Shown here: piece after piece, positions 45,720 to 56,417 of the stretch
Position numbering within the stretch: position 1 is the stretch's first letter
Layout: every line of letters starts with the position of its first letter
Source of the DNA: Bromus sterilis
Lineage: Eukaryota > Streptophyta > Magnoliopsida > Poales > Poaceae
Assembly (NCBI GenBank): GCA_950022295.1
Contig: OX465597.1
Coordinates: 397,983,016 to 398,047,015 of the forward strand
DNA: 64,000 nucleotides
Direction of reading: 5' to 3'
Notes under the pieces: generated by a model
The model's input: only the letters and a program-made list of their open reading frames with translations
What the model was told of the DNA's origin: nothing
The model's database searches: none
Translations under genes and position numbers: made by a program

Positions 45720-46157
45720 TGACGGGGATCAACCCCGGAAAATCCCATGGTCAGGGACCCTGGGTTAGTCATGAGAGGCACAGGTTGGACGATAGCTCGT
45801 CGGCAAATAGGAAGGCTCGCTCCTGCTCGATATTATTGATGGGGAAGATGCGATTACAGTGGAGGCCAAGGCTGGGGCGCTCAAGGCTAGGGTTACAGGT
45901 GATATTAGATGTCTTTGGCGCCGCCCCTCCTCGCCCTTATATACCTGGCTAGGTCTCGGGGGGTTCATCTACGTTTGCAGGTATACTTTCCTAACCCTAG
46001 CTTGCTCCGTACGGCAGGTCTTCACACCTTCCTTCTGAGTCGTGGACTCCTACGTCGGTGCCAACTAACAGGCCGGGGCGGTATCTTCATGGGCCTTCTG
46101 TCTTCATGGACACCAGGTAAGCTTACCCGTAGGAGTCGTGGGGTCACCCCCTCGTCA
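45720..46157 (-). repeat. Element B 5' LTR
   Basis: On the minus strand it starts TGACGAGGGGGTGACCCC and ends GATCCCCGTCA. A TATA box (TATATAAGG) lies at 45936-45944 on the minus strand. It differs from the 3' LTR at 8 of 438 positions by hand count, with no indels. Confidence 0.94.
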
Positions 46158-47405
46158 CCGACCCAAGATTGCATGCCTCCTATGAAGACAAGAGGAATAC
46201 CATGCTCAAATAAAAACCTCCTATCAAAAGACTCCGAATAACTTCGCAAGGTTACTCGGAGCCTTGGGGGCTACACCCAGTGGGTGCACTAAGAAGTGCT
46301 CCCACTGAAAGTTTAATGAAATAAAAACCTCCTATCAAAAGACTCCGAATAACTTCGCAAAGGTACTCGGAGCCTTGGGGGCTACACCCAGTGGGTAGGA
46401 AAACTTACGTAAGTACTTACGTGCATGTTGGACTTCACCAACTCGGCCTCGGATGCTAGCTCCCGCAGCCGCAGCTCAAATTGAGTCGCCCTAACCAAAG
46501 ACTCCTTTAATCCACCAACAATGACACTCTCCACTGGAGCTCCGACTGGAATGGCTACCGAGACAGCAGGTCCACCCCCTCGAACAGCCACCGAGGCGAC
46601 AGGTGTCTCCTTAACAGCCTCCCCAGCCGGACATCAAATGCGGCAGCTCGGGAACCAGACCCAGAAGACACCGTCCCCTCAGGAACAATCACCTCAGGAG
46701 GGGTGACCCCAGCGGCGGCGGGCTCGGTAGCAATCCGAGTTGGGTCAGCAGTAGAGTCAACATCCATGTCTGCGGCAGATACAACAAACAATAAGAAGCG
46801 AAAAGACAGTGATAAAAGCCTCAACAAAACAGCGAAGAACTCTCACCAATAGCCGTACTGTCTTCTGGAATAGTGTCCATTCCAGGAAAGTCAGTCACCT
46901 CGCAAGTACTAACATCCTCCAAAGCTTCGATCCCGGGATCCTCGATCCCAGGTAACGTCTCAGAACCACTCGGACGAACACTTGAAAATGAAACAGCTGA
47001 GGATGGGCCTGGGAAACCAACAGAGTGTCGAAGCATATGAGATCCAACAACCTTACTTGTGGAAGGTCTTCAAGCTACGCCTCGGGGGAGCAACCTTGGC
47101 CGGACCAGATCCAGCCCCCTTGGCCTTCTCAACGGCAACACCCCCTGGGGGATTAGCCTCTCGGCCCCCAAGTGTGAAAAGCTTCTTCTTTTCATAGGCG
47201 CAACCTTCCCAGAATTGAGGCTCAAGGGCGGAAGTTTCCCACTTCCCTCTTCACCACTCGGAGTATGAGCCCTTTTACGGGTCCGAGTAAGTCCCTCCCG
47301 CGCCGACTCGCGGTCCTGGTTGTTCTTCGAGCGCTGCTCGGACGCTGCCTGAACCCGAGCCACCTCGGACTCCAGCTCCTCCCCCGCCTCAACTACGACC
47401 CACAC
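46158..47405 (-). pseudogene. K antisense accessory gene, middle exons
   Basis: Minus-strand open segments lie at 47070-47405 (basic, TRTRKRAHTPSGEEGSGK), 46821-47036 (acidic Ser/Pro-rich), 46555-46827 and 46382-46591 (helical, RATQFELRLRELASEAELVK). They look like exons of a disordered/coiled-coil linker between the PF04195-like domain and the last exons at 27597-28689. A plausible splice acceptor (tcttcatag on the minus strand) occurs near 46185, just before the B insertion. Exon limits are not certain. Confidence 0.5.
46200..46396 (+). repeat. Tandem duplication in K (about 110-bp period)
   Basis: The stretch from 'aataaaaacctcctatcaa' to 'gctacacccagtgggt' occurs twice (about 46207-46284 and 46319-46397). 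It lies in a probable intron of the antisense gene and contains TACTCGG motifs typical of K. Confidence 0.85.
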
Positions 47406-47559
47406 ACCAGCAGTACTATCTTCATCCTCCTCGGCAGGATGCTACGGAGCCAGGGGAATAGGAGAGCAGAACTGGGTAAAATCCTAACAAAAAATAAGGA
47501 AGTCCGAGTTAGAGCCAACAAGAGAAACGCTTTCAAGATACATATGGCACAAGTCGGCA

Positions 47560-48448
47560 TACCAAGGTGGGAGGATTCTCGATGCTGAGGGGTCTCACTC
47601 GGCCAGTCATCTGAAGACTGTGGGTCACGCTGGTTATTATCTTCATCTGAAGTTCAAACTCGTCCAGAGGCATCTCGGTGTTACTATAGCGAGTGTCATC
47701 CTGCAACCCGGAATATGTCCACATCCCCCAATCCCTGGCTTGGAGAGGCTGAATCTTCCGAACCACAATGGTGGCTATCAGGTCCATGGCGTCTAAACCA
47801 TTTTTCTTTAGCCTAATGACTTCGTGCATCAAGAGGAGCACCTGCTCCTTATCGGCATTGGTGAGTCGGGGATTCCAGCCCTGGGAGGAACATAGCCTAA
47901 CATCCGAGTAAGGAGGCAAGGTACGTACCCCCGGCCCCTCGGTCACCTTGCAATAAAACCAACTGTTTTGCCAATTCTTGACAGAATCAGGCACACTCGA
48001 GGGAAAATGTTGCACCCCCTGTTTCTTAGCCAAGAATAGGCCGCCGCACAAATGATTGAACTCCACACCTCCACCCTCCCCAGACTTCTTCGCCTTATGA
48101 GGCTTGATGGCGTATATGCTACGGAAAAGATGCCAGTGGGGCTCTATGCCTAAGAATCCCTCACAAAGGGTGAAAAAAACTAGAGAGAAGGGTAACGACG
48201 TTGGGGACAATGTGGTGAAGCTGCGCACCCGTGAAAGCCAAAAAATCCAAGAAGAAGGGATGAGGAGGAAGAGAAAATACGCGGTCCACATGCGAAAGCA
48301 AAAGGACTCTCTCACCGTCCCATGGAGCAGGCTCGTCTTCCCCGGCCGCGGGAAGGCGGAAACCATCGCGGGGAACCAAACCGGCGTCCTGGTACCCCAG
48401 CAGCGTGTCCTTCGTCACGATCGACGGAAGCCATTCCCCCGCAGACAT
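47560..48448 (-). pseudogene. K antisense accessory gene, first exon (PF04195-like)
   Basis: The likely start is the ATG at 48448 (MSAGEWLPSIVTKDTLLGYQ). It continues with GERVLLLSHVDRVFSLPPHP and FFLDFLAFTGAQLHHIVPN, then a frameshift at about 48165-48185 leads into FFTLCEGFLGIEPHWHLFR, KNWQNSWFYCKV and PLDEFELQMKI. These match the PF04195 pattern seen in F's gene at 10829. The protein's role is unknown, and the family name 'transposase' is historical. It runs opposite to K's gag-pol, between the tandem array and the 3' LTR. Confidence 0.72.
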
Positions 48449-48634
48449 GGTCTCGGCGGCGGAGGAAGGGCAGCGCGAGTGACGACCTCCCAGGATGGAG
48501 CACGGGCGACCGGTGGAGGCGTCTTGGCGGCGAGATCGATCGAGCAAGGAAGAGGTGAAGCGAGAGGAAGAAGTGGGAACGGCTGCGCGGGGGGAAATGA
48601 GCGGATCTGCCCCAAACCGAAAGGTAGGGGCGGT

Positions 48635-48642
48635 TTTATAGC
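48635..48642 (-). promoter_or_regulatory. TATA box of K antisense gene
   Basis: On the minus strand GAGCTATAAAACCGCC lies about 190 bases upstream of the ATG at 48448, a reasonable 5' UTR length. It points away from K's 3' LTR. Confidence 0.55.
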
Positions 48643-49480
48643 TCGAAGTGGCAACCGCCACGCGTCAGATCCGCGCCCAACTAATGGGCCTGCCGGTTTC
48701 CCTCCCCATAAGACCACTCCACTTCCCCATAATCCCTCCTACTTCCCCACAGGAAGTTAATTATTACCCTATAAAACCGCCACGGGAATCTAGGAGACAT
48801 GCCCAAACAGTGCACCCACTTGTCTGGGCAAGAAGATTCTCTGACAAGGCGAGATTCTCCGTAAAAGACCGAATCTGATCTCGATCCGAAGCTCGGAACC
48901 AGCCCAACTACTCGGAAGATACGAAGCATAACGCACACCGACCAAACTCTCCGAGTACGCCATCACTCGGAAGAAATTACTAATTAAGCTCCCGTGGCGT
49001 CCGAGTAAGCTGTCACTCGGAAGTACCACGAAAAGGACCACTTGAGGGTTCTCTGCGAAACGAAAAATCTCGCATCCGATTACTCGGGAAAAATCCGAGT
49101 AACTAACTCACTGGTGGCCCATCTCTGACGTAGAATGCCTGGCCGCCAGTAAGACCCGGCGCAGGGGGTAAAGAATCAATGTCCCACGTGGCATGGCCTA
49201 GGACTCGTGACGACGTACTAGGGCATTGGACTTTACAAATTTTGTTCGTATGGAGTTTAAGGTCTTTTACTCCGAGACACGCCTTCCGAGGCCTCAGTCC
49301 ACCTCTCCCGAGAGCCGCTCGAGTGTCGCCAAATTTTTCCGCTAACCTGCCCAGCTCATACTCGAGGGAAAAGTTCGAACATCAATAAAGCCCTTCCGGG
49401 CCTCTTATTGAGTTTAATCTTCGCATGCCTCAGTAAAACTAACAAATTTCAGTCACCTCAATTACGAGCACCCGAAAGCG
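48643..49480 (+). other. K region between antisense promoter and polypurine tract
   Basis: No gene is recognised. Many copies of CCGAGTA and TACTCGG or CACTCGG occur (for example 48900-49100), often as inverted pairs. They resemble the motifs in the U3 of K's LTR. Another TATA-like CCTATAAAACC occurs at about 48768 on the plus strand. Confidence 0.5.
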
Positions 49481-49492
49481 CTTGGGGGCTAC
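49481..49492 (+). other. Polypurine tract of K
   Basis: CTTGGGGGCTAC directly precedes the 3' LTR. The same GGGGGCTAC precedes B's 3' LTR on the minus strand (29128 onward), so the two Tat-like elements share it. Confidence 0.75.
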
Positions 49493-50081
49493 TATCGTGG
49501 TAATACTAAAGGCATACCCCTATGCAAGGGAAACCAAGGGGTACCCTTAAACCCTTGGTTCTCCAAATACTCCCAAACAAAATAAGACCAGTAAAAAACA
49601 TGGAGCATCCGCTTCCGAGTACACGGCTACTCGGAAGTCCAGCAAGATCCGAGTAGATCGACACTCGGAAGAAATCGGCGAGTCCCCCCTTACTCGGAAG
49701 ACGGGAACGCAACGGACAGGAAGCATTCAATACCGCGGGTGTTTCTTCTCCTTTATTAGTAGTAATGGACAGAACGTTTCTGTATTTAAGTACACATTCA
49801 ATCTTGTAATTAAGACCCATTTAAGTCGAGGTATTAAGGGGGCAGGGGCGCACTCTATATAAGCCCCCCCCCTCCCCTCTTGCGGGGGCACGCGCAACAC
49901 TTTTCCACTCTCAGTACTTCTGAAGGAAGAACACCCCATTTAGCCTGGGACATGACTAAGGTTTTTATCTCTACGGAGAGGCCTAACCTGTATAATTCCC
50001 TTGCGTCAACCCTCTCTACGTACAGATTCATTTAGCTCCTTTCATACCCCTATATCTATTGTCAGGATTATATCCACGACA
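49493..50081 (+). repeat. Element K 3' LTR (589 bp)
   Basis: It matches the 5' LTR except for small changes and a missing 39-base segment that contains the 13-bp hairpin. Its first two bases are TA instead of TG. It ends TATCCACGACA, followed by the TSD ggatg. Confidence 0.92.
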
Positions 50082-50086
50082 GGATG

Positions 50087-50219
50087 CCCCTCACGTTCAA
50101 TGCTTTCCGAGAGTGTTCTGTGCATGGCCTTGTCTGCTTAGACAAGTGGGTACGGCTCTCGGCTCTCCGTATGATTGTGTTGTAACAGGAATTGCATACG
50201 CAAACCCCGGGTCCCGACA
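50087..50219 (+). mobile_element. Solo long LTR A', right part
   Basis: It continues the LTR interrupted at 14684 and matches A 3840-3972 (cccctcacgttc... to GGGTCCCGACA). It is followed by the TSD gccag (50220-50224). Confidence 0.92.
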
Positions 50220-50579
50220 GCCAGTTTCTAAATTTCTACATCGGTGCCAATGCTGTGATGCTTCTCTCTACATTTGTCACACTATGCAAGGGCTACCTCG
50301 GCGTGTGGCAGAGCATTGGGTTGTGGAAGCGATTTTCCGCCTGAGATCTTTGATGGTCGGAAACGGGGTCTAGGTTTAGAATCCGAAGGGCGTGCCGTCG
50401 CTTATAGAGGAGAAGGTGATGACCGACTGCGGCGCTGGCATTATTATACACAAACAAATCCTCTTATCCGAATCCCAAGCAACCAAAATCAGTGAAGGAG
50501 TGGCAGACCAGCTTCTTCTATGTTTGGATGCCAGATGTCCAAGCTGATTGCCTCAATTTACCAGAATTCTCCATACCGC
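50220..50579 (+). pseudogene. F antisense accessory gene, part 2
   Basis: After the TSD the frame of part 1 continues: FLNFYIGANAVMLLSTFVTL, then GYLGVWQSIGLWKRF, i.e. the second half of the PF04195-like domain. A frameshift near 50330 and a disturbed segment follow, then KEWQTSFFYVWMPD and NLPEFS. Element G interrupts at the TSD accgc (50575-50579, 58025-58029). Part 3 continues in the same frame at 58030. Confidence 0.72.
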
Positions 50580-52156
50580 TGATACAGAGTGGCAGCTCTC
50601 CTCGTTGGTTGCCCCAAGTGGAAGGTGAGATGCAGTGTAGCAGCAAGTTTCCCTTAGTAAAGATGCTAAGGTTGAGTATCGAACCAGTAGGACACCAAGA
50701 GATACAAGTAGGTGTCATGGCGCTTGACGTGGACCTGCACACAGATACAAATAACTTTGCTCCCAACGAGTACAGAGGAGTTGTCAATTCCTTCGGCCTT
50801 GCTGTTTACAAAGGATCAACACAAGAGATAAAAGTGGAACTGAAAGTAAAGACTGAACGTAAACTAAGGGTGTAAACAATAATGTGAAGATGGACCGGGG
50901 TACCGTGATTTTCACTAGGGATGTCTCTCTCCCAAAAGAAGATAAAAGTGCTAGCGAGGTAAACAAATCACAGCTGGGAAATTGACAGAATTATGAAGGC
51001 ACCGCAATGCTAACTATGCTGCAAAGAAAGGAAGGGCTCAAAAGCAATGGGCAGTACGCCAAGGTAAGTAGACCGAAATCCAACTGCATCTACTACGACT
51101 CATCCACCTTGAGATATCTATCCAGAACATCTCGCTGGTATTAAGTTGCGAATCCCACCCAAAGTGTAAAATCAAAGCAACAAACAACTTCATTAAAAGA
51201 ACTTTGCGTAAAGTAAACAATCCTTGCACCCGCGGGTACAAGCACCGTTGTTTTATCCCTGGTGGCAATAGCACATCCCCTAGTCCCATGTTTCTGTCAC
51301 TCAAGCTAGACATCAGGGGGCTGAACCCACAATCAAGCATAACGCTCGCTCTTGGAGTTGCAAGCAAACTACTTGGCCAAAGCAAAATACTGCAACAGAG
51401 AACATGCAAGAATTTACTCAAGAAAAAAATATAAAAGAGAAGAATCAAATATATTACTCATCACAATCTGAACATAGTCTCATAATCCATCAGATCGCAG
51501 CAAACTCAGCATAGCAACAACATAAATTAAAAAAGTGCCTCGATCATGTGAGGCAGCTCACGAGGTCTCGAAAGTGGAAGCAAAAAGAGGGGAGAGTTAC
51601 ATCACATAGCTACTGGTCACGGACCCATGGTCCAAGGTGGGCTACTCACGGCACATCCGGGAGGCGTGCATGGCTATGGATGGTCTCCCGAACGGGGTTC
51701 CTCCTCCCAGTAGGGTGCTGAGGCAGCTTCTCCAGGCAGCCCCGATCTTGAAACGGCGGCGGCGGCGGTACAGAGGCGAGTTCGCGGAAAAGAGATCGAT
51801 ATTACGGGTTTCCACCCTGAGGGCTAAATATAGGCGGAGGGGGGTGTCGAGGGGACCCACCAGGAAGCCAGGAGGCCTCCTGGTGGTGGCCCTCCTCCGC
51901 TACCTTGGTGATTCCGGAAGCTTCCGGGTCGCTGATTTTTTATCTGATTTTTCCGAATTTTTTGGAGCACTTTTAATGGCCGGAAAACCTGAAATACAAA
52001 AACAGAAGGAAGCAACAACTGGCAGCTGGGTGCACTGGGTTAATAGATTAGTCCAAATATGCTCAAAAGTGTATGAAAGTTCAAGCAAAACATGGCAAAG
52101 TCACACGAAACATGCATGGAGCAAACATAAATAATAGATACGTTTGGGACGTATCA
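50580..52156 (-). repeat. Element G 3' LTR
   Basis: On the minus strand it begins TGATACGTCCCAAACGTATC and ends CTCTGTATCA, forming near-inverted termini. It is slightly shorter than the 5' LTR. Apparent ORFs are not genes. Confidence 0.9.
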
Positions 52157-55026
52157 ACATCCCAAGCTTAATTCCTGGTCGTACTCAAGTAGGTAAATGA
52201 TAACAAGCATAATTTCTGTGGTGACATGGCACACAACCATATAAGGACTTTTAAGTAAAGCAATTAAAGCATGCAATTCAATTCAAGTATTAACAAGCAA
52301 GAGTCTATATTAGCATTAACACAAGCAACAAAAGAACAAAAGGTGCAAGCGATCTCGCTGTCCGTGACTCGAATGTCTCCAGATGGTGTTTGCGTGCAAG
52401 CAGGGGACTGGGAAAAGAGAGAAAAAAGGTTGTTGACAACAACTATCTACTAAAGTTTCACACTTAGTCTCCTTTGGATTCTTATCTTAACTCGTCCCCA
52501 GACCACTAGCCAGGTACAAGTCAAACTGATCCACTCCCTTTCGATATTTTGAGCACTCATGCAATGGATGAGCGTGAGCAAGAAAGTAGACACCTAAAAG
52601 GCGAAACAGAAAGAAAGTGGAGGACGAAGACAAAAGGGTGTGAAAGGCTCACATCAATGAGGACAATCATAGGCGAGAGAAGGCCATATGATAGATATGA
52701 TGTGAGGAGTAGGGATTGCCATGCAACGGATGCACATGTGAGCTAAAAGCTCTCCAAGGGAACTAGTGGGGGTGCATCTAACTTGCTTGCTCAAGAAGAC
52801 CTAGAGCTCGTTTGAGGAGGCTCATCATTGGAATATACAAGCCAAGTTCTATAGTGTGAAGGTCCCAACATAGCTATATGCATGATGATGATCTCTATGG
52901 AGTACAAGGGATAGAGGATGAAGTACTAGTGTGGATCTCTCAAAAGAAATACTAGTGTTCCCCCTTCTCTCTTTTTATTTTTCTTTTTCTCTTTTTTGTA
53001 TTTTTTTGGTGGCCTCAATGGCTCTTTCTATTTAACTCTCATTTGTCCTCTTTGGGATCTTTTGATTTTGTCCTCTTTGGGATCTTTTCCTCACTTTAGG
53101 GGCAACACTCTATATTTTACAAGAATAGAGGAGATCTTTCACACTTTACAAAAATACTCACATAAAGAAGATATAACTATCATGATGCAAATGATACTAG
53201 CGCATCATGTAGCAATGATTAGGGCAAGGCCCAACTAGCATGCGGCTCATCTATCAAGCAAGTAGCATGTATGACATGAAGATCAAGTCATGAGAAGGTG
53301 GATGTTGCATGGCAATGTATCTCAGAAAGGCTATGGAAATGCCTTGTAGGTAGGTATGGTGGATGTTTTGAGGAAAGATATAAGGAGGCTTATGATGAAA
53401 GAGCGTATCGTGCCAAGGGTTTGTATGCACCAGCGAAGTATGCGCCAACTCTCAAGGTGAGAAAGGTCAATGCACGGTACCGAAGAGGCTAGAAAAAGTA
53501 TAGGTGGGTGGAAGTGTCAACTTTTGAATACTCACATTAGTCCGAAGAACTCATGCACTTATTATCGGTAACTCTCAATCTAATCAGGAGGTTCACAAAG
53601 AGACAAGTACCCCGAGGTGGAGTGTATGGGGGTTTGGTTATCCTTGCGCATCCTCGACTCATGGTACGTGAGTGTACTCTAATATTCGAACCCTCCAGAG
53701 GTTAGTGATCCATCTAGTAGCTAGAGTTCTCAACTGGGGTTTTTGGTTTTCGAAAATCACACGGATTGCCCAAAATACGACATCTATCACTAATAGGCTC
53801 GAGCTCTTGACACCAAAAGTTCAAACATTACTCTAGTCAATACCTCAAAACTATTGCAAGTTACTACTACAAAGAGAATAGAAACTTCAACTACCTACTT
53901 CTAGTCAAGACACAAAACTCAGTGCAACAGGCAAACTCTCTAACAAGATAAAACATGCAACCTATAGAAAGTTCAACCTAAAACAAAAGAAAAGCTCTAG
54001 AAAGACTAAAGCACTACAACTAAACAGAGTAGCAGCTAAGAAAAGAAAAAGAACAACTCACAACTAAAAGAATAAGCATGCAAATCCTATGAGGAGTTCT
54101 AGTTCAAGCGGAGCGTGTAATTCTCCCACACAAAATAGTAAGCTGGGGTCTAACTTGTTACTACAGCAAACAAAGAAAAAACAAATCTAGAAAAGTAAAG
54201 AGCGAGACGCTCCAAGCATAGCACATAACGCATGAATTGATAAAAATATAGTGCAACGAGGGGCGAACTGATAATTGTTGATGAAGAAGGGGATGCACGG
54301 GGGCATCCCCAAGCCTAGACGCTTGAGTATCCTTGAATATTTGTTGGGGGTGCACATGGGCATCCCCATGCTTGAGCGTTTGACACTCCAAGATCTTCTT
54401 TCATCATCTTCCATCGCGCACTTGAAAACTCCCTTCATACATAACTCATTGTAGACTGATTAGAGAGGTTAGTGCCCTACTAAAAAAATTCTCTACTGGA
54501 AATAAATATAATCTTGAAGATATACTTTTTTCAAGAGTGAAAAAAGGTTTTTGAAAAGAAAAAGAAAACTTAAGGTTTGAAAAACGAAGAAAAGGCAAAA
54601 CAGGACAGAACCTGTGAAAAACAGACCAGCAGGTAGAAACGAATTTTTTAGGGATACTTCTGCAACTCAAATCAAAAAACTCAGAACATACGAAAGTTTC
54701 GTAATTATATAGAGCACGCTGTGTAAAAACTTCTGCTCAAAAAGATGAACTGGGATTTTTTTCTGATTTTTCTAGTCACGAGGACAGAATCTGTTTTCTG
54801 GACAGCATGTCACAACTTTCACTTCCCTTGTTGTATGGGGTTATAAAGGCACAAAGCTTGAAAAGTAAAGATACAATGATGTTTCCACAGTAGTAACAAT
54901 CATCAAGACCACTAAAAACAGAAGAAAAACAAAAAAAAGGAAATCCTCAATTCGTTGCGGGCTGCCTCCCGAAAGCGCTTCTTTAAAGCCATTAGCTAGG
55001 CTTAAAGATTTTTTTAAAAGATGCTC
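52157..55026 (-). other. G long 3' non-coding region
   Basis: No coding sequence is recognised. On the minus strand it follows J 35940-38730, including 'cgctttcgggaggcagcccg' and the paired hairpin motifs (54289-54310 intact, 54346-54367 degraded). The J-like tail near the polypurine tract is conserved. Confidence 0.7.
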
Positions 55027-56217
55027 TCATAAGAATAAGGATTTGAAGCAAAAGAGAGCATCAAGAAGAAAATATGAAACACATTTAATACTAACCCACT
55101 TCCTATGCATAGGAATCTTGTATGAAAATAAATCAAAGAAGCACAAAGTGACATGCATAGGTAGGTGGAACAATAACAACTTCAAAAGTTTCAACTTAGA
55201 GAGAGGTGTTTTTGTAACATGGAAGTTTCTATAGCCAAACTTTCCTCTCTCGAAGTAATTTTCAGTAGTATCATGAATAACATCAAGAATATAACTATCA
55301 CATAAATCATATGGTTCATGACCTACAAGCACACGTGTATAGTTTTCAACACGGTCTTTAGGATCATAAGATAAACGCATCCCATCACATTGAGCCTCAA
55401 TAAGAGCACGATTCTTCGGAATATAAGTTGGAGATTTCAAAAGTATAATAGGACAATCAAGTGTGGGTGAAATAGCAACAACTTCATGCTTAACATTAGG
55501 AACTATAGCAAGTTTATCTCCGTAAGCATCATCCATAGTGGCATCACGGCCATAAGCATAGAAGGCATCAAATTAATCAAAAAGGGATATTTCAAAAGAA
55601 TCCATAGGATCATAACACTCATATAAGGTAAGAGTCAAAGAGTTAATCTCATTAAAAGATAGACATGGATGGCTCCATTCTTCCTCCTTTTGTTCGTCAC
55701 TCTCCTACTCTTTTTCATCCAAGGGGCTTTCGGGTTCAACAATTTCTTTGTCCATAGAGTCCTGCAAAACATTAGTCTCTTCCTTTGGGGGAGAGATTCT
55801 CTCAAGATGATCAGTAATATAATAATTTGCATCGTAATTTTCCAAACAATAGTTAAGTATAGCAAGGCTCTCAGATTTTTAAGGGGCATCATCAATATTT
55901 TTAAGAAGAGAAGTAATTTCATAGGAACCCTTATAAGCAACAAATTCTTCTATTTGCTCTGCATCATCAAAGTCATAAGTTCTCTTAACATAAGAAGCTA
56001 AGGTTTCATCATCATTGTACTCACATTGGAAAGAAAGGTGTTTGTGCCTCATAAAACAACAATATTCATCCCTACAGAAAGATATATTATATATTGAGCA
56101 CAAGTTTCTAGCATACTCATACAACTGGTGTATTTGTTTCCGTAAGTGTATCCCCTTTTCAGACAAGCGTTGTTCCTTGTACCACTTTTGTTGATCCTCG
56201 TGAACCCTCCATGCCAA
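55027..56217 (-). pseudogene. G unrecognised ORF (about 397 codons, three in-frame stops)
   Basis: From the ATG at 56217 one minus-strand frame runs to 55027, broken only by stops near 55876, 55706 and 55572. The N-terminal part is helical and charged (QQKWYKEQRLSEKGIHLRKQ, CRDEYCCFMRHKHLSFQ). A middle acidic part precedes MDDAYGDKLAIVPNVKHEVV, then CPIILLKSPTYIPKNRALIE, YDLCDSYILDVIHDTTENYF and FHVTKTPL. The last about 55 residues are hydrophobic with one or two possible membrane helices. It has no gag, protease, RT or integrase motif that I can see. It occupies the place of gag in J. Function unknown. Confidence 0.6.
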
Positions 56218-56389
56218 TAAGATCTAGTTTCAAAGAAGTTAGACATTGATTGGCAAGTAAGGAACTAGACATACTATTTTTTTGGATTTTTGATAAAGGA
56301 CACTAAAGTAAAAACTGAAAGGTAAACTAACAAGACTAAAATACAAAGATAAAAGATAGTGTGCAACTCCCCTATCTTGTAGACTGGAG

Positions 56390-56407
56390 TCCCCGGCAAC
56401 GGCGCCA
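56390..56407 (-). other. Primer-binding site of G (tRNA-Asp)
   Basis: On the minus strand TGGCGCCGTTGCCGGGGA, 10 bases inside the 5' LTR end (56418). It is identical to the site in J. Confidence 0.85.
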
Positions 56408-56417
56408 GAAATTCTCT

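Larger units (their letters stand above)
28690..46157 (-). mobile_element. Tat-like Gypsy retrotransposon B, minus strand, with nested J
   Basis: Two 438-bp LTRs (28690-29127, 45720-46157) are flanked by the TSD ccgac (28685-28689, 46158-46162). Without J and its TSD the element is about 9.2 kb. On the minus strand the order is LTR, primer site, gag/protease, RT, double RNase H, integrase, 65-bp tandem array, antisense B3-like gene, polypurine tract, LTR. The LTRs differ at 8 sites by hand count (about 1.8%), so it is young. RT and frame defects mean it is not autonomous. Confidence 0.93.
14685..50081 (+). mobile_element. Tat-like Gypsy retrotransposon K with nested D and B
   Basis: LTR termini TGTCGTGG...CCACGACA are flanked by the TSD ggatg. 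The span is 35.4 kb, and about 13.7 kb remains after removing D, B (with J inside it) and their TSDs. Order on the plus strand: 5' LTR, primer site, gag, protease, RT, RNase H, second RNase H, integrase, 244-bp tandem array, antisense accessory gene, polypurine tract, 3' LTR. Two RNase H domains, an antisense gene and 3' tandem repeats are typical of the Tat lineage. All coding parts are decayed, so it is not autonomous. Confidence 0.9.

Noticed and set aside
48104..48760. 218-codon plus-strand ORF
   Set aside because: It is the reverse shadow of the first exon of K's antisense gene. The minus strand has the recognisable PF04195-like motifs.
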